A stretch of DNA of 51,361 nucleotides from Kocuria sp. Lineage in GTDB: Bacteria; Actinomycetota; Actinomycetes; Actinomycetales; Micrococcaceae. Under the pieces are notes generated by a model, which saw only the letters and a list, made by a program, of their open reading frames with translations, ran no database searches and had not been told where the DNA came from. The stretch is from assembly GCF_030530945.1 (NCBI RefSeq), contig NZ_JAUMTZ010000014.1, forward strand, positions 1-51,361, written 5' to 3'. The number at the start of each line of letters is the position of its first letter. The first letter of the stretch is position 1. A program made the translations under genes and the position numbers. Below are positions 34,743 to 44,048 of this stretch, in pieces.

Positions 34743-35498
34743 ATGGCTCTCACAGCCGAAGACGTCATCAACAAGCGGTTCCAGCCCACCAAGTTCCGCG
34801 AGGGCTACGACCAGGACGAGGTGGACGACTTCCTGGACGAGGTGGTCGTGGAGCTGCGCCGCCTGCACCAGCAGAACGAGTCCCTGCGCAAGCAGGTCGA
34901 GTCCCTGGGTGGCAAGCCGGAGGAGGCCCCCGAGGCCACCACCGAGTCCGCCTCCACCCCCGAGGTGTCCTCCGAGACCGCGTCCTCCGAGGCCGGTTCC
35001 CGCCCCGTGACCGAGTCCACGACGGTGGCCCCGGCCACCACCGCGGCGCAGGACACGGAGACCACGCAGGCCGCCGCCGCGGCCACCACCTCGTCGGCCG
35101 CTCCCGCGGCCACTCAGTCCTCCGCCGCGCACGGCGCGGGCACGACCGCCCCCTCGGGCGAGTCCGCACAGTCCGCCGCGGCCGTGCTGGCCATGGCGCA
35201 GAAGCTGCACGACGACTACGTCTCCCAGGGCCAGGCCGAGCGTGAGCGCCTGATCACCGAGGGCCGCACCCAGGCGGACCACCTCGTGGCGGAGGGCCGC
35301 CGCACTCGCGAGCAGACCCTCTCCTCCCTCGAGAACGAGAAGGTGGACCTGGAGGCCGCAGTGGCCCAGCTGCGCGGCTTCGAGGCCGACTACCGCGGCA
35401 ACCTCAAGAGCTTCATCAACGGTCAGCTGCGCGAGCTCGACAGCACCGGCTCGCTGGCTCCCGCGGACGGGACCGGCAAGCGCACCGGCCTCAAGTAA
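34743..35498 (+). CDS. divIVA: Polar growth and division scaffold DivIVA (Wag31)
   Basis: A 251-residue coiled-coil protein that binds curved membrane at poles and septa and organises wall synthesis. The N-terminal membrane-binding domain is ALTAEDVINKRFQPTKFREG and DQDEVDDFLDEVVVELRRL. A low-complexity Ser/Thr/Ala/Glu stretch (about 60-140) separates the two coiled coils; the second contains KLHDDYVSQGQAERERLI and FEADYRGNLKSFINGQL. ATG 34743 follows AGGAGGAAC. It ends with TAA. Confidence 0.95.
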   Translation: MALTAEDVINKRFQPTKFREGYDQDEVDDFLDEVVVELRRLHQQNESLRKQVESLGGKPEEAPEATTESASTPEVSSETASSEAGSRPVTESTTVAPATTAAQDTETTQAAAAATTSSAAPAATQSSAAHGAGTTAPSGESAQSAAAVLAMAQKLHDDYVSQGQAERERLITEGRTQADHLVAEGRRTREQTLSSLENEKVDLEAAVAQLRGFEADYRGNLKSFINGQLRELDSTGSLAPADGTGKRTGLK

Positions 35499-35504
35499 GC
35501 GCCG

Positions 35505-36027
35505 GTGACCGACTCCACCCCGCACGCAGCGGCGGCCCCCGTTCCTCGCGGGACGGGCCGCCGCTGCGCCGTCATGTCCCTGGCCGTGGCCGTGGCCGTC
35601 CTCGTGGCGGACCAGTTCGTGAAGCTGTGGGTCGTCGAGTCCCTGGTTCCCGGTCGTCAGTACCCCGTGATCCCGGGGCTGCTGTGGTGGGAGCACATCC
35701 GCAACAGCGGCGGCGCGTTCTCACTCGGCTCCGGGGCCACCTGGTTCTTCACGCTCGTGATGGCCGCGGTGGTGCTGGGGATCCTCTGGACCCTGCGCCG
35801 GGTGCGGAACCCGTGGTGGGCGCTGGCCCTGGGCCTCGTCCTGGGCGGTGCGGCGGGCAACCTGGGGGACCGGCTGTTCCGCGAGCCGGGCTTCGGCCGG
35901 GGCCACGTGGTGGACTTCATCGCGGTGCCGCACTTCGCGATCTTCAACGTGGCCGACTGCGGTGTGGTGGTGGGCATCGGCCTGGTGCTGGTGCTGCTGC
36001 TGGGCAACCGCAACCTGGAGGGCCCCC

Positions 36028-36038
<11 letters not shown>
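35505..36038 (+). CDS. lspA: Lipoprotein signal peptidase (signal peptidase II)
   Basis: A 177-residue aspartic protease with four helices that removes prolipoprotein signal peptides. Catalytic aspartates lie in GNLGDRLF and FNVADCGVVVG. Also NSGGAFSLGSG and DQFVKLWVV. The GTG at 35505 is 6 bases after divIVA; an ATG at 35574 would give a shorter protein that loses only the charged N-terminus. Confidence 0.95.
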
Positions 36039-37005
<967 letters not shown>

Positions 37006-37006
37006 T

Positions 37007-37026
37007 CCCCGCCCCCTCTGGCGGGG
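37007..37026 (+). terminator. Short hairpin after rluD
   Basis: CCCCGCC (37007-37013), loop CCCTCT, GGCGGGG (37020-37026). It stands just upstream of the dnaE promoter. Confidence 0.5.
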
Positions 37027-37048
37027 CTGGGATGTCCGGGGCGCGGCC

Positions 37049-37054
37049 TAGAAT
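37049..37054 (+). promoter_or_regulatory. -10 element of dnaE, probable leaderless start
   Basis: TAGAAT, 6 bases before the GTG at 37061. No ribosome binding site is present. Confidence 0.55.
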
Positions 37055-37060
37055 GGTGCG

Positions 37061-40000
37061 GTGACTTCGGCGACCGGCAAAAAAGGCTTCACCCATCTCC
37101 ACGTGCACACCGAGTACTCCATGCTGGACGGTGCCGCGCGCCTGAACGACCTCTTCGAGGAGTGCCACCGGCTGGGCATGGACTCGCTGGCCACCACGGA
37201 CCACGGGTTCGTCTTCGGCGCGTTCGACTTCTGGAACAAGGCCCGCTCCGCGGGGATCAAGCCCATCATCGGCGTGGAGGCCTATCTCACCCCGGGCACG
37301 GCGCGGCAGGACCGCACCCGTGTGAAGTTCGCGGACGGCGGCCGGGACGACGTCTCCGGCGCCGGTGCCTACACGCACATGACGCTGCTGGCCCAGTCCA
37401 GCGAGGGCATGCAGAACCTCTTCCGGGCCTCCACCAAGGCGTCCCTGGAGGGCCAGCTGTACAAGCCCCGCATGGACCGGGAGCTGCTCAACCAGTACGG
37501 CAAGGGGCTGATCGCCACCACGGGGTGCCCCTCCGGCGAGGTCCAGACCCGGCTCCGGCTGGGCCAGTACGACGAGGCCGTCAAAGCCGCCGCGGAGTTC
37601 CGGGACATCTTCGGTGCCGAGAACTTCTACTGCGAGCTCATGGACCACGGACTGGGCATCGAGAAGCGCGTCACCCAGGACCTGCTGAAGCTCGCCAAGG
37701 ACCTGAACCTGCCGCTCGTGGCCACCAACGACCTGCACTACACGCACGCCGAGGACGCCAAGTCCCACGCCGCGCTGCTGTGCGTGCAGTCCGGCTCCAC
37801 CCTCCAGGACCCCAAGCGCTTCAAGTTCGACGCGGACGAGTTCTACCTCAAGTCCCCCGAGCAGATGCGGGAGATCTTCCGCGACCACCCCGAGGCGTGC
37901 GACAACACCCTGGAGATCGCCGAGCGCTGCGAGGTGGACTTCGACACCTCCGCGAACTACATGCCGCGCTTCCCCACCCCGGAGGGGGAGGACGAGACCT
38001 CCTGGTTCATCAAGGAGGTGGAGAAGGGCCTGCACTACCGTTTCCCGGACGGCATCCCGGACGACGTCCGGGAGCAGGCGGAGTACGAGAAGAAGATCAT
38101 CATCCAGATGGGCTTCCCGGGCTACTTCCTGGTGGTCGCGGACTTCATCAACTGGTCCAAGGACAACGGCATCCGCGTGGGACCGGGCCGCGGCTCCGGC
38201 GCTGGGTCCATGGTGGCCTACGCCATGCGCATCACCGAGCTGAACCCGCTGGCCCACGGACTGATCTTCGAGCGGTTCCTCAACCCGGACCGTGTGTCCA
38301 TGCCCGACTTCGACGTGGACTTCGACGACCGGCGCCGCTCCGAGGTGATCCACTACGTCACGGAGAAGTACGGCGACGAGCGCGTGGCCATGATCGTCAC
38401 CTACGGCACCATCAAGGCCAAGCAGGCGCTCAAGGACTCCTCCCGCGTGCTGGGCTACCCGTTCTCCATGGGGGAGCGGCTCACCAAGGCCATGCCGCCG
38501 GACGTGATGGGCAAGGGCATCTCGCTGCAGGACGTCTACGACAAGGACGCCAAGCGCTACGACGAGGCCGGAGAGCTGCGCGAGGTCCTTGAGGACGACC
38601 CCGAGTCCATGAAGGTCTTCGAGACCGCCCAGGGCCTGGAGGGGCTCAAGCGGCAGTGGGGCGTCCACGCCGCGGGTGTGATCATGTCCTCGGACCCGCT
38701 GATCGACATCATCCCGCTGATGCGCCGCGAGCAGGACGGGCAGGTCATCACCCAGTTCGACTACCCCACGTGCGAGGGCCTGGGGCTGATCAAGATGGAC
38801 TTCCTGGGGCTGCGCAACCTCACCATCATCTCGGACGCGCTGGAGAACATCACGCTCAACCGGGACGGTTTCGTCCTGGACCTCGAGCACCTGCCGATCG
38901 ACGACCCCGGCTCCTACGAGCTGCTGGCGCGCGGGGACACCCTGGGGGTGTTCCAGCTGGACGGCGGGCCCATGCGGCAGCTGCTCAAGCTCATGCGCCC
39001 CGACAACTTCGAGGACATCTCCGCGACCATCGCGCTGTACCGCCCGGGGCCCATGGGGGCGAACTCCCACACGAACTACGCGCTGCGCAAGAACGGTGCG
39101 CAGGAGATCACTCCCATCCACCCCGAGCTCGCTGAGCCGCTCGCGGAGATCCTGGGAACCACCTACGGGCTGATCGTCTACCAGGAGCAGGTGATGGCGA
39201 TCGCCCAGAAGGTGGCCGGCTACTCCCTGGGCCAGGCAGACATCCTGCGCCGCGCCATGGGCAAGAAGAAGAAGGCGGAGCTGGACAAGCAGTACCAGGG
39301 CTTCCACCAGGGCATGGTGGACCGCGGCTACTCCGAGGCCGCCATCAAGGCGCTGTGGGACATCCTCCTGCCGTTCTCGGACTACGCGTTCAACAAGGCC
39401 CACTCCGCCGCGTACGGGCTGGTCTCCTACTGGACCGCGTACCTCAAGGCGCACTACCCGGCCGAGTACATGGCGGCCCTGCTCACGTCCGTGGGCGACG
39501 ACAAGGACAAGCTCGCCATGTACCTCACGGAGTGCCGCCACATGGGCATCACCGTGCTGCCGCCGGACGTCAACGAGTCCGAGCTGAACTTCACGCCAGT
39601 GGGCTCGGACATCCGCTTCGGGATGGGGGCGGTTCGCAACGTGGGCGCCAACGTGGTCCAGGCCATGGTGACCGCCCGCAACGAGCAGGGGAAGTTCGCG
39701 TCCTTCACGGACTTCCTGGCCAAGGTCCCCGCCGTGGTGTGCAACAAGCGCACCATCGAGTCCATGATCAAGGCCGGAGCCTTCGATCAGCTGGGGCACA
39801 CGCGCCGCAGCCTGGTGATGTGCCACGAGCAGGCCGTCGAGGACGTCGTGGCGCAGAAGAAGAAGGAGGACAACGGCGAGTTCACGTTCGACATCTTCGC
39901 CATGGGAGGCGCCGAGGACGAGGACACGGAGACCTTCTCGGTGGAGGTCCCGGACGTTCCCGAGTGGGAGCGCAAGGACCTGCTGGCCTTCGAGCGCGAG

Positions 40001-40615
40001 ATGCTGGGACTCTACGTCTCGGACCACCCGCTGCGCGGGCTCGACGACGCCCTGGGCCAGTACACGGACACCGCGATCGCGCCGCTGCTCACCGAGGAGA
40101 ACACCCGGCCCGACGGCGCCGTGGTCACCATCGGCGGGATGATCACCTCGCTCTCGCGGCGGATCGCGAAGTCCTCGGGCAACGCCTATGCGCGGGTGGA
40201 GCTCGAGGACCGCTCGGGCTCCATCGAGGTGATGTTCTTCGGCAAGGCGTACGCGCCGATCGCCGGGGTGCTCTCCGAGGACCTGATCTGCGTGGTCAAG
40301 GGGCGCATGCAGCGCCGCGACGACGGCTCCATCACCATCTCCGCCCAGGAGCTCACGGTTCCGGAGCTCAGCGTGGACGGCTCGTCGGGACCGGTGTGCG
40401 TGGCGCTGCCCGAGCACCGGGCCACGGAGGCCACCATCCGGCGGATCGGTGAGGTGCTGCGCAACCACCGGGGCGAGTCGGAGGTGCGGATCCACCTGGA
40501 CACCCGGCGCAGCACCCAGGTGATGCGCCTGGGCCCGGAGTACCGCGTGAACCCCTCGCCCGCGCTGTTCGGGGACCTCAAGGTGCTGCTCGGTCCCGCG
40601 TGCCTGGAGGCCTGA
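37061..40615 (+). CDS. dnaE: DNA polymerase III alpha subunit
   Basis: A 1184-residue replicative polymerase. The N-terminal PHP domain has FTHLHVHTEYSMLDGAARL and TTDHGFVFG, keeping the metal-binding histidines used for proofreading in actinobacterial DnaE1. The catalytic aspartates are in MPDFDVDFDDRR; the C-terminal OB domain starts GAVVTIGGMITSLSRR. The length and intact PHP domain point to replicative DnaE1, not the mutagenic DnaE2. GTG start without Shine-Dalgarno. Confidence 0.96.
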   Translation: MTSATGKKGFTHLHVHTEYSMLDGAARLNDLFEECHRLGMDSLATTDHGFVFGAFDFWNKARSAGIKPIIGVEAYLTPGTARQDRTRVKFADGGRDDVSGAGAYTHMTLLAQSSEGMQNLFRASTKASLEGQLYKPRMDRELLNQYGKGLIATTGCPSGEVQTRLRLGQYDEAVKAAAEFRDIFGAENFYCELMDHGLGIEKRVTQDLLKLAKDLNLPLVATNDLHYTHAEDAKSHAALLCVQSGSTLQDPKRFKFDADEFYLKSPEQMREIFRDHPEACDNTLEIAERCEVDFDTSANYMPRFPTPEGEDETSWFIKEVEKGLHYRFPDGIPDDVREQAEYEKKIIIQMGFPGYFLVVADFINWSKDNGIRVGPGRGSGAGSMVAYAMRITELNPLAHGLIFERFLNPDRVSMPDFDVDFDDRRRSEVIHYVTEKYGDERVAMIVTYGTIKAKQALKDSSRVLGYPFSMGERLTKAMPPDVMGKGISLQDVYDKDAKRYDEAGELREVLEDDPESMKVFETAQGLEGLKRQWGVHAAGVIMSSDPLIDIIPLMRREQDGQVITQFDYPTCEGLGLIKMDFLGLRNLTIISDALENITLNRDGFVLDLEHLPIDDPGSYELLARGDTLGVFQLDGGPMRQLLKLMRPDNFEDISATIALYRPGPMGANSHTNYALRKNGAQEITPIHPELAEPLAEILGTTYGLIVYQEQVMAIAQKVAGYSLGQADILRRAMGKKKKAELDKQYQGFHQGMVDRGYSEAAIKALWDILLPFSDYAFNKAHSAAYGLVSYWTAYLKAHYPAEYMAALLTSVGDDKDKLAMYLTECRHMGITVLPPDVNESELNFTPVGSDIRFGMGAVRNVGANVVQAMVTARNEQGKFASFTDFLAKVPAVVCNKRTIESMIKAGAFDQLGHTRRSLVMCHEQAVEDVVAQKKKEDNGEFTFDIFAMGGAEDEDTETFSVEVPDVPEWERKDLLAFEREMLGLYVSDHPLRGLDDALGQYTDTAIAPLLTEENTRPDGAVVTIGGMITSLSRRIAKSSGNAYARVELEDRSGSIEVMFFGKAYAPIAGVLSEDLICVVKGRMQRRDDGSITISAQELTVPELSVDGSSGPVCVALPEHRATEATIRRIGEVLRNHRGESEVRIHLDTRRSTQVMRLGPEYRVNPSPALFGDLKVLLGPACLEA

Positions 40616-40618
40616 GCG

Positions 40619-40642
40619 CCGGCCCGGGCGGGGCCCGGCCGG
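40619..40642 (+). terminator. GC-rich imperfect hairpin after dnaE
   Basis: CCGGCCCGGGC and GCCCGGCCGG pair with one bulged base. No T-run. It lies between dnaE and the hisD promoter. Confidence 0.4.
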
Positions 40643-40683
40643 TCGACCCCGCCCGGTCCTCCGGCCGCTTTGACGCGCGATTG

Positions 40684-40689
40684 TAGACT
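40684..40689 (+). promoter_or_regulatory. -10 element of hisD, probable leaderless start
   Basis: TAGACT, 6 bases before the GTG at 40696. A TTGACG (40670-40675) is too close to act as its -35. Confidence 0.5.
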
Positions 40690-40695
40690 GAAAGC

Positions 40696-42114
40696 GTGAA
40701 CGAGCAACCCCTGACCTCCCCGCCCTCCGGCCCCGCCCGCTCCTTCCTGCGGGTCATCGACCTGCGCGGGACGCATCCGGGGTGGAACGAGCTGCGGCGT
40801 GCGGTGCCGCGCCAGGCGGCGTCGTCCGTGGCGGAGGCCGAGGACAGCGTGCGGGAGATCATCCGGGACGTGCGCGAGCGCGGGGCCGCGGCCCTGAAGG
40901 ACCTGGCGCGACGCTTCGACGGGGTGACCCAGCAGCGTCTGCGCGTGGCGCCGGAGGAGATCGAGCGGGCCGTCGCGGAGCTGGACCCGGCCGTGCGCCA
41001 CGGGCTGGAGACGGCGATCGCCCGCACCCGCGCGTTCGCCCGCGCCCAGCGGCCCTCGGACGTCTCGATCGAGGTGGCGCCCGGAGCCACGCTGTCGCAC
41101 CGGTGGAGGCCCGTGCGCCGGGCCGGGCTGTACATTCCCGGCGGGCTCGCCGTGTACCCCTCCTCGGTGGTGATGAACGTGGTCCCTGCGCAGGCTGCCG
41201 GCGTGGAGTCCGTGGTGCTGTGCTCCCCGCCGCAGAAGGACTTCGGGGGGTTGCCGCACCCGGTGGTCCTCGGCGCCGCGGGACTGCTGGGGGTGGACGA
41301 GGTGTGGGCCGTGGGCGGCGCGCAGTCGCTGGCCGCCATGGCGTACGGGGTCACGGACGGGCAGGACGTCCTGGAGCCCGTGGACACGCTGAGCGGGCCG
41401 GGCAACATTTTCGTGGCCACTGCCAAGCGCCAGCTGCGCTCCGTGGTGGGCGTGGACGCCGAGGCCGGGACCACCGAGATCGCGGTGCTGGCCGACGACT
41501 CCGCGGACCCCCGCTTCGTGGCCGCGGACCTGATCTCCCAGGCGGAGCACGACCCCGCCGCCGGTTCCGTGCTGATCACGGACTCCTCGGAGCTCGCCCG
41601 CGCCGTCGAGCGGGAGCTCGCGGTGCAGGTTCCCGCCGCGCGGCACCGCGAGCGGATCACCACGGCCCTGGGCGGGCCCCAGTCCGGGGTGGTGCTCACG
41701 GACGGCCTCGAGCAGTCCGTGGCGGTGGCCGACGCCTACGCCGCCGAGCACCTGGAGGTCCACACCCGCAACGCGCGGGAGGTCGCGGAACGGATCCGCA
41801 ACGCCGGCGCCGTCTTCGTGGGCCCCCACAGCCCGGTGCCCCTGGGAGACTACGCCGCCGGCTCCAACCACGTGCTGCCCACGGGCGGCACCGCGGTGTT
41901 CACCTCCGGCCTGCAGGCGGCCTCCTTCATGAAGGCCGTGCAGGTCATCGAGTACTCCCCGGAGGCGCTCGCCGAGCTGGAGCGGGACATCGTGGCGCTG
42001 TCCGAGAGCGAGGACCTGCCCGCCCACGGCCGCGCGGTGACCATCCGCTCGGAGGCGCCCGCGGCCCCGGGGCTATCCGGCGCCGCTCCCCACCCGCCGC
42101 GCAGGGAGGGCTGA
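40696..42114 (+). CDS. hisD: Histidinol dehydrogenase
   Basis: A 472-residue zinc enzyme that catalyses the last two steps of histidine synthesis. Signatures: YIPGGLAVYPSSVVMNVVPA, DTLSGPGNIFVATAKR, DLISQAEHDP, AEHLEVHT and GSNHVLPTGGTA (metal and catalytic histidines). The rest of the his operon is not in the window. Three bases separate it from nrdR, an unrelated partner. Confidence 0.96.
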   Translation: MNEQPLTSPPSGPARSFLRVIDLRGTHPGWNELRRAVPRQAASSVAEAEDSVREIIRDVRERGAAALKDLARRFDGVTQQRLRVAPEEIERAVAELDPAVRHGLETAIARTRAFARAQRPSDVSIEVAPGATLSHRWRPVRRAGLYIPGGLAVYPSSVVMNVVPAQAAGVESVVLCSPPQKDFGGLPHPVVLGAAGLLGVDEVWAVGGAQSLAAMAYGVTDGQDVLEPVDTLSGPGNIFVATAKRQLRSVVGVDAEAGTTEIAVLADDSADPRFVAADLISQAEHDPAAGSVLITDSSELARAVERELAVQVPAARHRERITTALGGPQSGVVLTDGLEQSVAVADAYAAEHLEVHTRNAREVAERIRNAGAVFVGPHSPVPLGDYAAGSNHVLPTGGTAVFTSGLQAASFMKAVQVIEYSPEALAELERDIVALSESEDLPAHGRAVTIRSEAPAAPGLSGAAPHPPRREG

Positions 42115-42117
42115 GCC

Positions 42118-42792
42118 GTGCACTGCCCCTTCTGCCGCCACACCGACTCCAAGGTCGTGGACTCCCGCACCTCGGACGACGGCACCTCCATCCGCCGCCG
42201 CCGCCGCTGCACCGAGTGCGGGCGCAGGTTCTCCACGCTGGAGACCACCTCGATCTCGGTGATCAAGCGCTCCGGGGTGACCGAGCCGTTCGACCGGCAG
42301 AAGATCGTCAACGGTGTGCGCAAGGCCTGTCAGGGCCGCCCGGTGAGCGAGGACGACCTCGCCATGCTGGCGCAGGAGGTCGAGGAGTCCATCCGCGCGT
42401 CGGGCAGCGCAGAGGTCGAGGCGCACGACGTGGGCCTCGCCATCCTGCCTCCCCTGCGCCGGCTCGACGTGGTGGCGTACCTGCGCTTCGCGTCCGTGTA
42501 CCAGGCCTTCGACGGCCTCGAGGACTTCGAGCGCGCCATCGACGTGCTGCGCGACCAGCAGGCCGAGCTCGCGGGGCAGCAGACGCTCGTCCCGTCCGCC
42601 GCGCGCCCGGCCGGGTCCCCGGGTGGGCGACGCCGCCCCGCTCGCCGCGGTGCCCCGGGTGGCGGCAGCACCGCGGAACCGCAGGCCGTGGCGGCCCCCG
42701 AGGAGGAGGGAACCGGGGAAGAGGCACCGGCGCCGCGGCGTCGTCGGGCGAAGAAGGCCCCCGACACCGTCACCCAGCCGCGCCTGCTCTAG
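42118..42792 (+). CDS. nrdR: Ribonucleotide reductase repressor NrdR with extended C-terminus
   Basis: A 224-residue regulator that represses nrd genes according to dATP/ATP. The zinc ribbon (MHCPFCRHTDSKVVDSR with RRCTECGRRF) is followed by an ATP-cone (SVIKRSGVTEPFDRQKI to about 150). Typical NrdR ends near 150-160 residues. Here about 65 more follow, rich in Pro, Gly, Ala and Arg, with a basic end (RRRRAKKAPD). GTG 42118 has GAGGG upstream. No NrdR box was found in the window. Confidence 0.94.
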   Translation: MHCPFCRHTDSKVVDSRTSDDGTSIRRRRRCTECGRRFSTLETTSISVIKRSGVTEPFDRQKIVNGVRKACQGRPVSEDDLAMLAQEVEESIRASGSAEVEAHDVGLAILPPLRRLDVVAYLRFASVYQAFDGLEDFERAIDVLRDQQAELAGQQTLVPSAARPAGSPGGRRRPARRGAPGGGSTAEPQAVAAPEEEGTGEEAPAPRRRRAKKAPDTVTQPRLL

Positions 42793-42888
42793 GCGCCCGG
42801 CCACGCGCTCGCCGCCGCGGATGGCTCCGCACGCCAGGGGCGGGTTCCCAGGGTGCCGGAGGTCCTCGGAACGCCGGGTGACGACTGT

Positions 42889-42894
42889 TACCCT
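42889..42894 (+). promoter_or_regulatory. -10 element of the acetyltransferase gene, probable leaderless start
   Basis: TACCCT preceded by TGT (extended -10 like), 6 bases before the GTG at 42901. Confidence 0.45.
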
Positions 42895-42900
42895 CGGCTC

Positions 42901-43542
42901 GTGACGCACAGTGAGAGGCCGCGCGCAACCGACCGGCCGCCGTTCGAGATCGTGCGGGCCGTGCCGGGGGACACCGGGCGGGCTGCCGAGACCCTGGCCG
43001 CCGCGTTCGCGGTGGATCCCCACGTGGTGGGACTGCTGCCCCACGGGGACGTTGACGCCTCGCTCACCCGGCTGTGGCGGCGGATCGTCACGGAGACCTT
43101 CCAGGCCGGCGGACACGTCTACCTGGCCCTGGCCCCCGACCGTCCCGAGCCCCTGGGCGTGACCCTGTGGGAGGCCCCCGGCTCGAAGGTCTCGCTGCGG
43201 GGGATGCTTCCCGGGCTGAGCACGTACCTGCGGATCTTCCGCACCCGCTTCGCGGACGCCATGACCACGGAGTACCTCGCGCACCGGGCCCACCCGGAGG
43301 CCCCGCACTGGTACCTCAAGGCCGTGGGGACGCTGCCGCAGGCGCGTGGCGCCGGGGTGGGGGACCGGCTCATCCGCAGTCGCCTCGCGGAGGTGGACCG
43401 GGAGGGCACGGGCGCCTACCTGGAGGCGTCCACCGAGGACCTGGTGCCGTTCTACGGCCGCTTCGGCTTCGAGCGGCTGGGCCCGGTCCCGTGCCGGGGC
43501 ACGGTGCCCGCGGTGGGGATGTGGCGGCCGCCCGCGCGCTGA
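42901..43542 (+). CDS. GNAT family N-acetyltransferase
   Basis: A 213-residue acetyl-CoA-dependent transferase of unknown substrate. The acetyl-CoA motif is WYLKAVGTLPQARGAGVGDR (QxxGxG), followed by AYLEASTEDLVPFYGRFGFE, a typical GNAT end. The region before it (FAVDPHVVGLLPHGDVDASL) resembles those actinobacterial GNATs in which AFxxDP opens the fold. GTG 42901 follows the promoter hexamer directly; the frame is open 48 bases upstream. The tRNA-Val gene lies downstream on the other strand. Confidence 0.83.
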   Translation: MTHSERPRATDRPPFEIVRAVPGDTGRAAETLAAAFAVDPHVVGLLPHGDVDASLTRLWRRIVTETFQAGGHVYLALAPDRPEPLGVTLWEAPGSKVSLRGMLPGLSTYLRIFRTRFADAMTTEYLAHRAHPEAPHWYLKAVGTLPQARGAGVGDRLIRSRLAEVDREGTGAYLEASTEDLVPFYGRFGFERLGPVPCRGTVPAVGMWRPPAR

Positions 43543-43597
43543 GCGGCCGGGCGGAGGAGCTCTCCACGCGGCCGGAGCGCCGGGGGAGGAGAAGGGG

Positions 43598-43670
43598 TGG
43601 GCCCTGCCGGGATCGAACCGACGACATCCACGGTGTAAACGTGGCGCTCTACCAGCTGAGCTAAAGGCCC
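43598..43670 (-). tRNA. tRNA-Val (anticodon UAC)
   Basis: Cloverleaf on the minus strand. Acceptor GGGCCTT with AGGGCCC, D arm TAGCTCAGCTGGTAGAG, anticodon stem CCACG/CGTGG around TTTACAC (anticodon TAC), T arm GTCGGTTCGATCCCGGC, discriminator A. 73 bases; CCA is not encoded. Confidence 0.93.
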
Positions 43671-43725
43671 CGGGGGGAATCGGGTGGGCACGACTGGAGC
43701 AGCTGCCTGCACCCGATCGGGAGCA

Positions 43726-43755
43726 AGCCTACCGGGGCCATGGGGGGCCACCCAA
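43726..43755 (-). promoter_or_regulatory. tRNA-Val promoter
   Basis: On the minus strand, TTGGGT (43755-43750), an 18-base spacer and TAGGCT (43731-43726), about 55 bases before the tRNA. Confidence 0.5.
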
Positions 43756-43794
43756 CGCACGGGCCATGACCTCGGACACGTTCCCGTCACCGGT

Positions 43795-43825
43795 TTGACA
43801 CGAATGCGCCCCCGGGGGTTAAGCT
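43795..43825 (+). promoter_or_regulatory. Strong promoter of the tRNA-like RNA
   Basis: Consensus TTGACA (43795-43800) and TAAGCT (43820-43825), 19-base spacer (18 if TTAAGC is used). This is the best -35 found in the window. Start expected near 43832. Confidence 0.6.
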
Positions 43826-43831
43826 GAGAAT

Positions 43832-43972
43832 GTTCCACGCACGGATGTGTGCAGAGAATCTCGGGGACGCTGGTGCGCTTGATCGCCTTCGGGCGTGACA
43901 GATACGGCGGTTCGATTCCGTCGGTCTCCACCGCAGTGCGAAGACCCCGGAGCCTCACGGCTCCGGGGTCTT
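43832..43972 (+). ncRNA. tRNA-like small RNA with own promoter and terminator
   Basis: A consensus promoter and a 14-bp terminator bracket about 140 bases with no credible protein. Its centre (43863-43930) ends like a tRNA: GGGGAC (43863-43868) pairs with GTCTCC (43924-43929), and an intact T arm, GGCGG-TTCGATT-CCGTC, leads to discriminator A. Between them there is no D or anticodon arm, only CTG/CAG and CGCC-TTCG-GGCG, one arm capped by a UUCG tetraloop. A 5' part contains the hairpin GCAC/GTGC (43839-43852). It matches neither tmRNA, whose 5' end would be GGGGCTGA-like with a tag frame, nor SRP or 6S RNA as I know them. It could be a decayed tRNA gene, but the intact control signals argue for expression. 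Confidence 0.5.
43941..43972 (+). terminator. Intrinsic terminator of the tRNA-like RNA
   Basis: AAGACCCCGGAGCC (43941-43954), loop TCAC, GGCTCCGGGGTCTT (43959-43972), then TGCG. A 14-bp perfect stem that ends in TCTTT. Confidence 0.85.
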
Positions 43973-44035
43973 TGCGCATCCGGACCCGTGTGTCCTTCCG
44001 GGTGCGGCCACCGTGCGGTGTCAGCGGGGGGTGCG

Positions 44036-44041
44036 TAGGCT
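44036..44041 (+). promoter_or_regulatory. -10 element of gnd, probable leaderless start
   Basis: TAGGCT, 7 bases before the ATG at 44049. The AGGAACC between them is too close to the hexamer to be in the transcript. Confidence 0.45.
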
Positions 44042-44048
44042 AGGAACC

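Noticed and set aside
43863..43930. Calling the tRNA-like element an ordinary tRNA
   Set aside because: There is no D loop with GG, no anticodon stem and loop, and acceptor pair 7 is G-G. Only the acceptor and T arm are tRNA-like.
43863..43930. Calling the element tmRNA
   Set aside because: The RNA is too short, has no tag-peptide reading frame and lacks the conserved 5' sequence of tmRNA.
43849..44043. A 64-codon frame reading through the tRNA-like RNA
   Set aside because: GGSIPSVST is the usual translation of a T arm; the frame crosses the terminator and has no ribosome site.
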